Below, in pieces: positions 18,014 to 29,500 of a stretch of DNA of 38,718 bases; the stretch's first letter is position 1; each line of letters starts with the position of its first letter. The translations under genes were made by a program, and so were the position numbers. The notes beneath the pieces were generated by a model. It did not search any database. It worked only from the letters and a program-made list of their open reading frames with translations, and was not told the origin of the DNA. This DNA is from Silvanigrellales bacterium (lineage in GTDB: Bacteria > Bdellovibrionota_B > Oligoflexia > Silvanigrellales > Silvanigrellaceae), in assembly GCA_020247005.1 (NCBI GenBank), contig JADCJN010000070.1, positions 1 through 38,718 of the forward strand. The letters run 5' to 3'.

Positions 18014-20017
18014 ATGAACTCGAGATCGTTGCCCGTTCGCATCGCATTGATCTCGTCACTCGTGGGCGCATCCAGTGTTTTGGTGTGCGCCGTTCTTCTC
18101 GGATTCTTTCAAAAGCAGCAGATGGAACGCCAGGCTGTCACTGAAGCGCTCAGCTCTGCCGAGCGCTTCACCACCTGGACGTTGGGCTATTTCTACCAGC
18201 AAGACAACCTCCTTCACCTGGAAACCCAACAGCGGTTTTTGGGCGAGAGTCCGAACATCGTTTACAGCTACATTGTGAAAGCCAACGGGGTTGTGGATGT
18301 CGGCATTGACGGTGTGAATTCTTCGGAAGTCGGTGCAACAAAGCAGGCTTGGGAAAATCCACTTGAACTCAATTTAGAAAAGCAGGTTTCCACAAAATTC
18401 GTTGCCAACAGCACCGTAGCCAGTCGTTTCCGCGGAAAGCTGGAAGAAGGCGACAACGTTTTGCTCGTCGGGTTCCCTGTTTCCTGCCCTGAACGCGCAA
18501 CACCTTGTGCTCAGCTCCGCGTGGCACTCGTTCCGCAAACGGTGCGTGGCGTGGCGAACAGGTTCACGCTCGCACTCGCGGGCGCGGGTCTTCTGGCGTC
18601 TCTTCTCACGGGTGCCGCCGTGTATTTCGTTACGGTCAGGCAAGTGAGGCCGCTGCGAAAAATCGCAGGACTCATGGAACTCACCAAAGACAGAGACACC
18701 CTCGCCCGTGACGAAGTGCGAAAAGAGCTCGGAAAAGGAAACCGCAATGAGCCGCTGGAGTTGAAGTCTCTCCGAGAGTCCCTGCTCTCCTATCTCGACA
18801 CTTTGGAAATGGCCTCGGTGCATGCGGCCTTGGCGCGTTCGGCACAGGCGTTTGCGCACGATGTGAGGCGTCCCTTCTCGTTGTTCAAAACGCTCATTGC
18901 CTCTGTCGAGCAAGCGCGTGATGCGGACTCCACAAAAAAGATTCTGTCGGCAACGCTTCCTGAAGTCGATCAGGCCATGGCAAGCGTCGATGGTCTTATT
19001 GAAGACGTCATGCAGTTCGGCTCGAAAACAAAGCTCTCTCAAGAATCTGTCTCTCCCAGCCGGCTTGTGTCTCTTGCCATCGACGACCTTGCTCGACTTT
19101 ACCCGGCCTCCCACATCACACTTCGGTACGAGCTGCGACATGGCGCCGAGAGCACAGTTGCGGTGGATGTTCGACGCATCCGTCGGGTCTTCGCAAATAT
19201 CCTGGGGAACGCACTCGACGCCATGGGCGACACCGGTGAAATTTGGTTCCGAACGGTTGCCTCAAATGGGCAGGTCGCATTCACTCTCGGAAACTCCGGT
19301 TCGTTTATTCCGCCCGAGGAAAGAACGAGGATATTCGACGTCTTTTTCACCTCTCGAAAAAAAGGGGGTGTCGGACTCGGACTGGCCATTGTGAAGAGCA
19401 TTGTTGAACTTCATGGTGGAAAAGTGCAGGTCGAAAGTTCCCAGTCTGATGCACATCCAAAAGGCGTCGTGGAGTTCACTTTCACATTGCCCTTCGGACA
19501 CGAAAAAGCGCCACTTTCCAAGGAGAGGTTGCACTCGCGTTTGAGTGATGCCGAACCCGCGCAGATGCATGCAGCGCTTGCAGAAAAAGCACTAGACCAG
19601 CCAATTCCCGACGGCACAACGGAAAAACACAAACCCAAACTTGCGTATGTCGACGACTCTCGCGCGTTTCTCGTTGGCATGAAAACACGTTTCGAGAAAT
19701 TTGCTGAAGTTCAGTGCTTTATTTCATCGCAAGCTCTCCTCCAACAAGCAGACCTCGATCCTTTCTTTTTGCAGAGTTTCGACCTCATTATTACCGACTT
19801 CACTTTAGGACCCTCGGACGCTCACGACGGCAGTACACTTGCTTTGGAGTTGAGACGCCAAGGCTTTCAAAAACCCATCTTGCTCTGTTCAAATGGATAC
19901 ACAGCAGGCGACGAAATTCACTCTGCGTTTGATGGCCGAATAGAGAAAGGAACTCCGACTTGGAGTTCGCTTGCTCAGTGGCTCACGCGGGAAACCCCCA
20001 CTGGGAAAAAAACTTAG
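18014..20017 (+). CDS. Hybrid sensor histidine kinase with C-terminal receiver
   Basis: This 667-residue protein has TTGGAG 9 bases before the ATG. Membrane helices near residues 8-30 and 188-213 flank a periplasmic sensor region of about 155 residues with a Cys pair (SCPERATPC). The phospho-acceptor segment is AFAHDVRRPFSLF with His282, in the HDxRxP style. The ATPase domain shows NILGNALDAMGD and GGVGLGLAIVKS. A linker leads to a receiver domain with AYVDDSRAF, phospho-acceptor Asp595 (IITDFTLG), a Ser in LLCSNGY and a Lys in RIEKGTP. No output regulator is adjacent, so its partner (a histidine phosphotransfer protein or regulator) is elsewhere. The sensed signal is unknown. Confidence 0.85.
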   Translation: MNSRSLPVRIALISSLVGASSVLVCAVLLGFFQKQQMERQAVTEALSSAERFTTWTLGYFYQQDNLLHLETQQRFLGESPNIVYSYIVKANGVVDVGIDGVNSSEVGATKQAWENPLELNLEKQVSTKFVANSTVASRFRGKLEEGDNVLLVGFPVSCPERATPCAQLRVALVPQTVRGVANRFTLALAGAGLLASLLTGAAVYFVTVRQVRPLRKIAGLMELTKDRDTLARDEVRKELGKGNRNEPLELKSLRESLLSYLDTLEMASVHAALARSAQAFAHDVRRPFSLFKTLIASVEQARDADSTKKILSATLPEVDQAMASVDGLIEDVMQFGSKTKLSQESVSPSRLVSLAIDDLARLYPASHITLRYELRHGAESTVAVDVRRIRRVFANILGNALDAMGDTGEIWFRTVASNGQVAFTLGNSGSFIPPEERTRIFDVFFTSRKKGGVGLGLAIVKSIVELHGGKVQVESSQSDAHPKGVVEFTFTLPFGHEKAPLSKERLHSRLSDAEPAQMHAALAEKALDQPIPDGTTEKHKPKLAYVDDSRAFLVGMKTRFEKFAEVQCFISSQALLQQADLDPFFLQSFDLIITDFTLGPSDAHDGSTLALELRRQGFQKPILLCSNGYTAGDEIHSAFDGRIEKGTPTWSSLAQWLTRETPTGKKT

Positions 20018-20044
20018 GAGAAAGTCACGCCTCGCAACGTAACG

Positions 20045-21073
20045 TCACTTGCACGTGGAGGCGTTTCGGAACTTGGGGAAAAGGTAATCGTATGCATACA
20101 CCTTGTCGAAGGCGTAGGGCCCTTGGCATGCAGACATCGGTGCGGCGATCGTTCCAATTTCAATGTGAAGATGCGCCCCGTCGCTCCATCCCGTGGAACC
20201 GACCCTGCCAATGACCTCGCCCTTACGCACGAATTTGCCCTCGGCGGCTTGCGGCGCGCCCGCTTGAAGGTGAGCGTACCGGCTGTACATTCCCTTTCCG
20301 TGATGAACGACAATGACGTTGCCGTAGCCATTGCCGCACATATTGTCGCCCTCGGTGCACCGCGTCTCGGCGAACACAATGGCGCCGTCACCCACTGAGC
20401 GCAGCTCCGTACCCGGACCGGCGCCAAAGTCAGTGCCTTCGTGCCCACCCGCGAGTTTGTCGAAGGGAAAGCTCGTGTCGCCAAAGGCACGGCCGGTGCC
20501 AGGCGCGGCTGCGCCGCCTGCCATCGCCTCTCCCCAGCTCACGGAACAGAACTTGCTGTCGATGGATCCTCTGACCACGGCTCCTGGAAAACACGGACGC
20601 GAGCAGACTTGTTTGAGTTCCTGCGGAGAAGAGGCTCGTTTGGTGGGCCGAGGAGACGAACAGCGAAAGATGTCGGAAGTCACCAAGAGCTGGTCGCGGA
20701 ACACATAGACCTTGTTTTCCGCAAGTGGGCATGGCCGACCCGCAAGTTGCAACTCGTAGTGACCAGTTGCGCTTGAGTAAACAGGTGGGGCAGTGAGGGC
20801 AATTCTTTGCCCGACAGCACCCGTCATGGCGCAATGGAATTGCTTCGTAGGATCCAGATAGGCCTGAATACTTGGGGAGCTTTTGATGAGCACAGTGGCA
20901 TCTGCCATCACAGCATAATGGGTTGCCGACGATGCCCCTGGAGCCACGACGGCTTCCGCTCCGCCTTCGGCATTGAAGGCTCTTGACACACATCCCGCAG
21001 GCAACAAAGCCAAAGTCACAAAGGCAACACCGCACCGACGAGAACGAAGAGGGCGCATGGGAATCTTGAACAT
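20045..21073 (-). CDS. M23-family peptidase lipoprotein (paralogue 1)
   Basis: This 342-residue protein has AAGGAG before its ATG. The signal peptide ends in LLPAGC, a good lipobox. After a linker comes a cysteine-rich N-terminal half that includes a possible SH3-like stretch (GHYELQLAGRPCPLAENKVY). The C-terminal M23 (lysostaphin/LytM) domain has HEGTDFGAGPGT (first His and Asp ligands), YGNVIVVHHGKGMYSRYAHL and HLHIEIG (catalytic His and zinc ligand). All key zinc ligands are present, so it should cut peptide bonds of peptidoglycan, anchored to a membrane facing the periplasm. It is a close paralogue of the gene directly upstream. Its 3' end converges with the hybrid kinase gene, 27 bases away. 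Confidence 0.85.
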   Translation of the reverse strand: MFKIPMRPLRSRRCGVAFVTLALLPAGCVSRAFNAEGGAEAVVAPGASSATHYAVMADATVLIKSSPSIQAYLDPTKQFHCAMTGAVGQRIALTAPPVYSSATGHYELQLAGRPCPLAENKVYVFRDQLLVTSDIFRCSSPRPTKRASSPQELKQVCSRPCFPGAVVRGSIDSKFCSVSWGEAMAGGAAAPGTGRAFGDTSFPFDKLAGGHEGTDFGAGPGTELRSVGDGAIVFAETRCTEGDNMCGNGYGNVIVVHHGKGMYSRYAHLQAGAPQAAEGKFVRKGEVIGRVGSTGWSDGAHLHIEIGTIAAPMSACQGPYAFDKVYAYDYLFPKFRNASTCK

Positions 21074-21110
21074 GAGGACTCCTTCATTGAACTTAGGATT
21101 CACTGATTTT

Positions 21111-21120
21111 ATTGTACAAT
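21111..21120 (-). promoter_or_regulatory. Possible -10 box / 10-bp palindrome upstream of M23 paralogue 1
   Basis: ATTGTACAAT is a perfect 10-base palindrome and contains TACAAT, close to the TATAAT consensus, about 40 bases before the start of paralogue 1. No good -35 box is visible at the proper distance. The element is absent upstream of paralogue 2. Confidence 0.35.
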
Positions 21121-21157
21121 TAAAACTGCTTCAGAAAAGACTTGAGTGTAATTAACG

Positions 21158-22183
21158 TTACATGCATGTTGACGGATTTCTGAATTTCGGGAAAAGATTT
21201 TTGTAAGCATACACCTTGTCGAAGGCGTAGGGTCCTTCGCATGCGGTCAAGGGTGCTGCCATCGTACCAATTTCAATATGCAAGTGGGGCTTGTCGCTCC
21301 ACCCTGTGGAGCCGACCCGGCCAATCATGTCGCCCTGGCGCACAAACTGGCCTTCTAAAACCTGCGCTCCCGCCTGGAGGTGAGCGTAACGGCTGTACAT
21401 TCCTTTGCCGTGATGAACGACAACGACGTTTCCATAGCCATTGCCACACATGCTGTCGCCCTGAGTGCACCGAGTTTCCGCGAACACGACGGCACCGTCA
21501 CCAATTGCGCAAATTTCCGCAGCCGGATGAGCATCAAAATCGGTTCCCTCGTGCCCACCAGCGAGTTTGTCGAAAGTGTAGCTCGTATCACCAAAGGCTC
21601 TACCCTGGTCGGGTGCAACTGATCCTTCTGTCAAAGCCTCTCCCCAGTTCATTGAACAAAATTTCTTGTCGATGAAACCTCTCACGACAGCCCCCGGAAA
21701 GCATGGGCGAGCGCATGTCTTTTTGAGATGCTGGGGAGTCGAAGCGCGTCGGGTAGGCCGTTGCGACGAACAGCTGAAAAGGTTTGATGCCACTAGGATC
21801 TGGTCGCGAAAAACATACACGACCCCCCGAGCAAGCGGGCAGGGTTCATTCAGAAACCTGAGTTCATAGTGCCCCGTTGCGGCCGAGTAGACTGGTGACG
21901 AAGCAAGAGGAATTCTTTGCCCCACCGCACCTGATAAAACGCAGTGTTTCTTTTTCGAGGGGTCGTTGAGTGTCTGGACCACGGGATCGGTTTTAATTGC
22001 GAAAGTGGGCACGGCCATAACAATGTAATGACCTGAATACGAGACATCGGCGACTGCCTCAGTCTCGGCGCTCCCTTGAGAATGGACAGGAATCTGAGCG
22101 CACCCAACAGTGAGCACAGAGAATCCCAGGAGGACACGACAAAAAAAACCGGAACCAAGAGGTCGCATGGGGAGCTTGAACAC
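21158..22183 (-). CDS. M23-family peptidase lipoprotein (paralogue 2)
   Basis: This 341-residue protein begins with GTG where its paralogue has ATG; the same TCAATGAAGGAGTCCT context precedes both starts, fixing the start site. The signal peptide ends in LTVGC. The domain order is the same as in paralogue 1, with HEGTDFDAHPAA, a YGNVVVVHHGKGMYSRYAHL segment and HLHIEIG, so the zinc site is intact. Cysteines in the N-terminal half are mostly conserved between the pair. It lies between icd and paralogue 1 on the same strand. The pair clearly arose by tandem duplication, including the ribosome-binding region. Role: peptidoglycan hydrolysis or remodelling in the envelope. Confidence 0.85.
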   Translation of the reverse strand: MFKLPMRPLGSGFFCRVLLGFSVLTVGCAQIPVHSQGSAETEAVADVSYSGHYIVMAVPTFAIKTDPVVQTLNDPSKKKHCVLSGAVGQRIPLASSPVYSAATGHYELRFLNEPCPLARGVVYVFRDQILVASNLFSCSSQRPTRRASTPQHLKKTCARPCFPGAVVRGFIDKKFCSMNWGEALTEGSVAPDQGRAFGDTSYTFDKLAGGHEGTDFDAHPAAEICAIGDGAVVFAETRCTQGDSMCGNGYGNVVVVHHGKGMYSRYAHLQAGAQVLEGQFVRQGDMIGRVGSTGWSDKPHLHIEIGTMAAPLTACEGPYAFDKVYAYKNLFPKFRNPSTCM

Positions 22184-22212
22184 AAGGACTCCTTCATTGA
22201 AAACAAGCTTCT

Positions 22213-22230
22213 CATGATCGTCACATGATC
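22213..22230 (-). repeat. Direct repeat GATCATG, 11-bp period
   Basis: GATCATG occurs twice with an 11-base repeat period (22213-22219 and 22224-22230) about 30-50 bases before the GTG of M23 paralogue 2. A spacing of one helical turn suits a regulator binding site. A weak TTGAGC / GACGAT promoter pair, 17 bases apart, overlaps it. Confidence 0.35.
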
Positions 22231-22318
22231 ACGAAAATCGCTCAATGAAAGATGTCACGTGCTCCGCAGTGCAGAATATGAAGAGACCTCCGCGAGGCGT
22301 GGCCGCGGCTCCCCTGCG

Positions 22319-23566
22319 TTACCCCATGTTCTTCACAATGGCGTCGGCAAACTGCGAGCACTTCACTTCGGTCGCACCGCTCAGGCCGCGTGCGAAGTCG
22401 TAGGTGACGATCTTCTGCTCAAGAGTTTTTTCAAATGCTTTCGCAATGACATCGCACACGGGTGTCCAGCCGAGGTACTCGAACATCATGACGCCCGACA
22501 GGATGACACTCCCTGGGTTCACTTTGTCGAGGCCGGCGTATTTCGGCGCGGTGCCGTGCGTGGCTTCAAACACGGCATAGCCATCGCCGATGTTCGCACC
22601 GGGTGCGATGCCAAGCCCGCCCACCTGGGCTGCAAGAGCGTCGGAAAGGTAGTCGCCATTGAGATTTGTGGTGGCCAGCACATCGTATTCATCTGGGCGC
22701 AAAAGCGCCTGCTGGAACATGTTGTCGGCAATGGCGTCTTTCACCAGAATTTTTCCGGCAGGAACAACGCCATTGCACTCATCCCAGGTCACAATTTGAT
22801 CGCGGAATTCCGTTTTGGCGACTTCGTATCCCCAGTCGCGAAATGCCCCTTCTGTGAACTTCATGATGTTGCCTTTGTGCACAAGCGTGACGTTGCGGCG
22901 CTTGTGCTCAATGGCGTACCGGATGGCTGCACGCACGAGGCGCTTTGAACCGAATTCGCTGATGGGCTTGATGCCAAGGCCGGCGTCTTCGCGCACGGTT
23001 TTGCCCAACACGTCTTTCAGGAACGTGCGGAGTTTTTTCTGCTCTTCCGAGCGGGCCACAAACTCAATGCCTGCATAAATATCTTCCGTATTTTCGCGGA
23101 AAATAACCATGTCTACTTTGCTAGGCTCTTTCACGGGCGCCGGCACATTCGGGTACCAACGCACAGGACGCACACACTGATACAGGTCGAGCGTTTGGCG
23201 CAGAGCCACGTTCAGGCTGCGGATACCACCGCCCACCGGCGTGGTGAGCGGACCCTTTATGGACACCCGGTAGTCTTTCAGAGCTTGAATCGTCGCCTCG
23301 GGCAGCCAGTCGCCATATTCTTTGAACGAGCGTTCACCGGCAGGAACATCGAGCCAAACGACTTTCTTTTTCGCGCCATAGGCCTTCGCAACAGCTGCGT
23401 CGAAAACCTTGCGGCTCGCATGCCAAATGTCGGGCCCCGTGCCGTCGCCGATAATGAAAGGGATCACGGGCATGTCGGGAACGACCAGATTCCCCTGTGC
23501 GTCGACAGTGATTTTCGAGCCTTCGCTCGGCGCCTTGATGCTGGGGGTCGTAACAAGTGAGCTCAT
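22319..23566 (-). CDS. icd: Isocitrate dehydrogenase, NADP-dependent
   Basis: This 415-residue protein, close to E. coli Icd in length, has a strong AGGAGGG upstream. The substrate loop [20 protein letters not shown] contains the Ser whose phosphorylation by AceK inactivates the E. coli enzyme. Metal ligands lie in [19 protein letters not shown]. The cofactor segment [11 protein letters not shown] has the Lys-Tyr pair of NADP-dependent enzymes. It converts isocitrate to 2-oxoglutarate and supplies NADPH. It lies downstream of the RluA-family gene on the same strand. With the NAD-type enzyme at 15481 the cell appears able to run this step with either cofactor. Confidence 0.93.
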   Translation of the reverse strand: MSSLVTTPSIKAPSEGSKITVDAQGNLVVPDMPVIPFIIGDGTGPDIWHASRKVFDAAVAKAYGAKKKVVWLDVPAGERSFKEYGDWLPEATIQALKDYRVSIKGPLTTPVGGGIRSLNVALRQTLDLYQCVRPVRWYPNVPAPVKEPSKVDMVIFRENTEDIYAGIEFVARSEEQKKLRTFLKDVLGKTVREDAGLGIKPISEFGSKRLVRAAIRYAIEHKRRNVTLVHKGNIMKFTEGAFRDWGYEVAKTEFRDQIVTWDECNGVVPAGKILVKDAIADNMFQQALLRPDEYDVLATTNLNGDYLSDALAAQVGGLGIAPGANIGDGYAVFEATHGTAPKYAGLDKVNPGSVILSGVMMFEYLGWTPVCDVIAKAFEKTLEQKIVTYDFARGLSGATEVKCSQFADAIVKNMG

Positions 23567-26500
23567 GGGGATTCCCTCCTAAAAAAACGTGGGGGTCCCC
23601 GGGCCGGGCGCGGCTGGCTTAGGAGCGTGTGCTCTCGCCTTTTTCCGTGCGGGCGAGGGCTTCGAGACATGCCGCGAAGTCCGGGGGATGCGGAGCGTCG
23701 AGAGTATACGCATTGCCCCCCGGACCCACAAATGCGAGGCGCGCGGCATGAAGCATGTGGCGCAACGCCGTTTGTGCGAACGGGTGCCCCACCACGTTTT
23801 GAGCGTAGGTTTTGTCGCCGAGCAGTGGGCATCCAAGGGCCTGCATATGCACTCGAATTTGGTGCGTTCGCCCCGTTTCTGGAAAACAGCGCACATGGCT
23901 TGCCTGCGCACGCGCAAACACCCGAACGGTTTCATAGCGCGTTAGGGCGGCTTTCGCATCGGAACGACGGCGCGCCCCCGCAGTCGACGAGAGGGCAAAA
24001 TAGGTGTTCGCGCGCGACGTGTCTTTCGCCAGAGGCAAGGCGACCTCACCTGCAGCGACCTTGGGCGCGAAGAAGCACAAAGCCTCGTAAGTTTTGTTCA
24101 CTCTCCTGTCGCGGAAGGCGTCCTCGAAATGCGCACGTGCAGCCGTCGTTCGTGCCACCACAAGCAAACCCGATGTCTCTTTGTCGAGCCGATGCACCAG
24201 AAAGAGCGACTCGAGAGGGAAATCGGCGGGACGCAGCGCCGCCAGAGCATGCAATACGGTGTCGGTACTTGAAGTGAGAGTGGCTTGAGAAGGAAGGCCT
24301 GCAGGCTTATTGACCACAAGGAAGTCTTTCTCAACAAAAACGAGATGGGCTTCTGTCAGCACAAGAGGAGAGGGCTTGGGCCTTGCCTGGCCAAGGGAGG
24401 GTGTTGAGGGCCCTTCCCAGAAAAGCTCCACAAGGTCGCCCTCGCGCAATGCCATTTTAGCCACTTTGACGCGCCGCTTGTTCAGGTAGGCGCCGCCCGC
24501 GTCTATCACCGACTTTATTTTCTTTCGGCTGAGCTCGGGAAAAAGAACGGTGGCGACGACATCAAACCGTTCGCCGTCATGTTCAGCACGGGCCTTGGAC
24601 TTCACGGAAGTGATCATGCGGGCTGCCTGTCGAAGTGGGAGCCTTGAGGTCTTGAAAAACCTAAAGAGCCAAAAACCAAAATCACTGGGTGACGATGGTC
24701 GTTATATCCTCGGTAAACGAGTTGTCTACGAAGAATCCCGTAAAGGCGCCCGACGTAGAGATTTCGAAAATCTTATCGTCGTTGGTGTTGCCAACCAACA
24801 AGCGTTGCGAAGAGCGCGCCGCAAGACCCTGGGGTTTAGACCCGAGAACAGATTGGTCGGAATAAAGAACACTGCCCGAGCCGAATGTTTTGCCATCGAA
24901 TGTGTAGCGCACAATTTTCGACTTCGTCGCATGCTGGTAAAGAACGTAAATTTTGCCATCGTTCATGCGCAGTGCATTCACCGCGACGTGGGTTGAGTCT
25001 GTCGGTTGACCGGTTGCGGCATAATTTAAGCTTGCCACACACGTGGGACTTCCCCCACTAAAACCTATGACGTTCACACGCGCGTTCACACCGCTGGAAG
25101 AAAGCAACAAGTACTTCGTCCCGTTTACGGTGATCATGTTCACGTGCTCTATGGTGGTGTGCGGACAAGACGCCAATGTTGTTGCTTCGAGCAGCGTGGT
25201 GGCGCTGCCCGAGGCGTTCAGTGCTTTGTCATACAACACACGCAGTATCTTTGTTCCGTTGGGAATGAGCAGGGTGTTTGGGATGAACCCCGTTATGAGG
25301 TTCGTCGTTTTCACGTCGGCAAGCTCAGTGTCGTCGGTATACCAGGCACGGTTTTTTAAAGTGCCTTTTTTCGCATCAATAAGAAGAATGGCCTCTTTTT
25401 TGGTGGAAACGCCCGGATCAAAAAAGGCGAGAAGGTTCGAGGAGTCGACAAATTTCAAAGCTGTGATGCCACCGTCGGCCCCCAGGGCGCCTTTGAGGTC
25501 AATAATCGGCGTTCGCACCTTGCCCAAAGAGTCATATCGGCTCACCACCCGCAGCGAGGAGCTGCCTATCCAGAACCCTGTGGAAATGGAGTCGGGGGTG
25601 CCTGTCACCAAAGGCGTGGCCGTGGTTTTCGCTGTGGGCGAGGCCGTGGGTGTTGCCGACGCATCGTCCGACGCATCAGAGCTTTCGTCGCTTCCGCAAG
25701 ACGACGACAAAACGGCGACGATACCCAACGTGGCGAGCAAGGAAAAAGCAGGCAAACATCGTGCGAAGTAGGAAAGTGTCATCTCGGGACTCCTATGCGG
25801 GCTCGCGGTTTTCGACACCGACGCCGAGATCGCCGTCTGTCTTTTCTTTGTTGAAAATCCGCCACGCAGAGAGCACGCACACAAGGCCGAACGTGACAAA
25901 GAGGAGGAAGAAAAGCGGATGTATGAAAACGCTCAAAGCAAGAGAAACAAACGCCAAAGCACCGCACACAATAAGATTCGTCATCACCTTATCGGAAGCA
26001 TTCAGAGGAAGTTCCGCTTCCAGAATCCGCTCTGTGTATCCGCTCACCACCAGGCGTCGTTCGCGCGCAGTGGTGAAGTAGCGAAATGCGCTCTTTGGAA
26101 TGAAAGCGTACCGAACGATCCAAAATGGAACATGGACAACGTGGATACCGACAACCTCGATCTCCGTGCGGTGTTCATACAATGTGCCGACTTTGGTCTT
26201 GCAGACTCGCCGATGGTATTCCTGAATCTGATCTTTCGCCCGGGAAATAGCAGCGCTTTCTTTCACCTGAATGCCCGACACCGTAAGGCCGTTGGCATGC
26301 TCGAACCGAAACGACTGCTTTCCCTCGTAAACCGAAACCACACCTTCGGGCGGTGAGCCGAGCGACTCGTCGAATGGAAAGCCGTCCCAGTCGACAATCA
26401 CGTTCTCACGAGGTTCGTGGAGCCGCTCGAGCCCCCAGTGTTCTTTCGGCGACTTGCGTGCGAGAATCGCCCAGCGGTAGCGTCGGCTGAAGCGACCCTC

Positions 26501-29500
26501 TTCCTTCAAGAACTTCGTACCATGGTCGGGGGGCTGACCCGAATATTGGTTCGCTTTCTGACTATGGCCACTCCACAGGGTGTGTGCTTCTAAAGACACA
26601 ACCCAATACGGAAGACACACGCCATAGGAGCCCAAGACCTTGAACTCCGTCGCCACACGGTCGGGCCTGTGGTAGCGCTCATTCATCCACGTGAAAAACT
26701 GCTTTTCAACCGTTTCTTTGTCGAGACGGCTCGGAATAATGAAGTGATCCCCGATGATCTCTTTCGCGCCTTCGTCATAATCGATGATGAAGCCGCTATT
26801 GCAGTAGGGGCAAAGGTGTATGTAATCTTCAATATTGTATTCGAAGCTTGCCGCGCAAGACGCGCAGGAGACTTGGTACATCGCCTTCTCCGCAGCCGGT
26901 TGTCCTCTTCAAAGTAACAGAGAACACGAGAGGAAGGGCGTGGGGTGCGGCGTTAGGTTGGCGTGGCGGAAAACTTTTCCCTGAGGGATTTCAGTAAAAC
27001 CCACAAAGCGCTTTCAAGAGCCTCAGGGGTGCCCCCGTTCTCGAGCACGAATGTGGCGTGAAGCCTTTTTTCCTCATCGGTGCTCTGCGCCGCCATCGCC
27101 GCAAGGGCGGACTCCCGCGGCACCCCCCTCCCTGCTTCAAGCCTTTGCACCCTCACGTCCGGCGGTGCCGTGACAAGCACAATGGCGTCGAATTCCCCCG
27201 TGCGCCCGGTCTCCACCAAAAGGCTGGCTTCATAGAACACCCAAGCCGTCGGGCAGACAGCCTCTACCCGAGCCACCTGTTCCGCAAAAAGAGCCGCGAT
27301 GGCGGGATGAGTGATGGACTCAAGCCCCCTGCGCAACGCAGGGTCGGAAAACACCCTCTCCCTTACTTTCGCTCGGTCGAAGACACCTTCCGAGGTGTAC
27401 ACGTCCGCACCCAGAAGAGCTTCCACGGAAGTGCGGACGCTGGGAATGTTCACCACATCGCGCGCAAGAGAATCGGCATCAAGGACAAGTGCCCCAAGAG
27501 AGCCCAGAAACTTGAGGGCCGTGGACTTGCCCGACCCCATGCCGCCTGTAATGCCGATGCGCCTCACCATGTCGTGTGACTCGTCCTTCTTTTTGTTTTG
27601 CCGGCGTCGGGCACAACCGCCGCTCGCTTGCGGCCCCGAAAAAAAAGACGTTGGCACAGCGCACCATTGAAGACAAGCGCCCAGAAAGGCTTTGCTTCCG
27701 TTCATTTTTCAGCGTTTCAGAGTGCTCACCACAAAAGCATTGCGCGCCCGAGGCGCTGTTGCAAAGTCCGCATCGGCGTTCACTCTCCTTGCGAACGGCA
27801 CACCAAAAATGCCCGAAGTCCCTTTGTTCGCCACAAGAAACACACTTGTTCCACTGGCACGCGCAAGCTGCCTCAATGTGAAATCGTAGAGAGCGCTTGC
27901 GGTGCCAGGCTCCGAGAAAATGTCGTGGTTCGTGAGCACAAGCGCATCGCCACGCAGAGGCCATGCCCAGGGAAACAAGGCCTCATAGCAAATCAACGCA
28001 GGCCTGAGCGGAGGATCGGGAAAAGCGACGCCCCAACTTGCCGTGCCTCCCTCCAGCACAAGCCGCTCGTCGGAATTTTCATCGAAAGGCTCCGACGCAC
28101 CCTCGTTCCGCACCGAAACTCCCGCCCAAGGAACCTCGTAAAAGGGAACAAACGACGTCTTCGAAGCCACGACACCTCCCCGTGGCCTGCCGAGCCTTGT
28201 GTCGACGACTCCTTGGAACACGACGTTGGCAGCCTCAAAACGGGCTCCCATCAAAATTTCCACGCCGTTTTCAACTGCGAAGGGCTGCAACGCGATACGC
28301 ATTGAAGCCGCAAGCACACGAAACGCATTCCCACTCAAATTCAAATAGGTTTCAGGAAAAAGAACGACAACCTTGCGCCACACTGGCCCTTCAAAGGCAC
28401 CGCTGCTGGCAGCACCCCGCACAAGGCTCGCAACAATCTGCTGCGCAGCAACGTCGGGTGACGACGCGGCGAGTTCAGACAGAGCGCGCCGGCCAGCATC
28501 GTCGGAGCCAGGATCCACAAAAACCGAGAGGCCCGTTTCAATGCGTTCCGATTCCGGAACGGATTTCGCCTCACCTTCACGCCAAAGACGGGCAGGAGGC
28601 ACGGGCAAAGGCACGGCAGAGAAGTAGAGGAGCGGCACAAACAAAAGCGTTGTGGCTTCAACCATCACGAACACACCATAGGTCGCAATCAAGCGCACAC
28701 GCTTCACGTAACGGATGCACAAGGCGAGGGCCACACCTCGCAACACAGTGAGAATGGTGGCTCCCGCAACAAATCCACCCGCCGCGAACAAAAGCGCTTT
28801 TTCAGGCGCCTCCCGCGCTACGGCCGCATGGAAGTCGAAAAAGAAGGGAGCTCCCACCAGCACGGTAAAAAGCCCTGCGGCCCGAAAGGCTCCCACATGG
28901 GAAGCGACCAAGGCGAGCCTGAAAACGCCCACTGCAGACAGCGCGACCCAAGCAAGATATGCACCCCAAAAAACAAACGACCCCGCGTCGGCTGTTGCGA
29001 GCGCAAGGCCCTTAGCGCTCCAAACAAGAACCACAGCCAAGGCAAGTTGAAGCGAAACGCCGCGCGGACTTATGGCTGAGTGCATGGGCCGCTCACTCTT
29101 TCGGATCGACGAGGCCGGCGTATTCCGCAATCAGCGCATCGCTGTCTATCCAGCCTTCCGCCACTTTCACGAAGAGTTCGAGGTACACCTTGCGTTCCAA
29201 GTGGCGCTCGAGCGCTATGCGCGCTTCTGTGCCGATGGATTTCAACCGGGCACCGCCACGGCCGATGATCATGCCTTTGTGGGAGTCTTTTTGCAGAATG
29301 ATGGTTGCCAGAATTTTTGTAATAGTTTTTTCGTGCTTAAAGGAGTCGATTTTCACCGCCACGTTGTATGGAATTTCCGCGCCCATTTGGCGGAACACCT
29401 GCTCGCGCACTATTTCCGCGCACACGAATTGCTGCGGCATGTCGGTGAGGTCGTCTTCAGCGTAATGAAACGGACCTTCCGGCATCAACGGAAGGAGCGA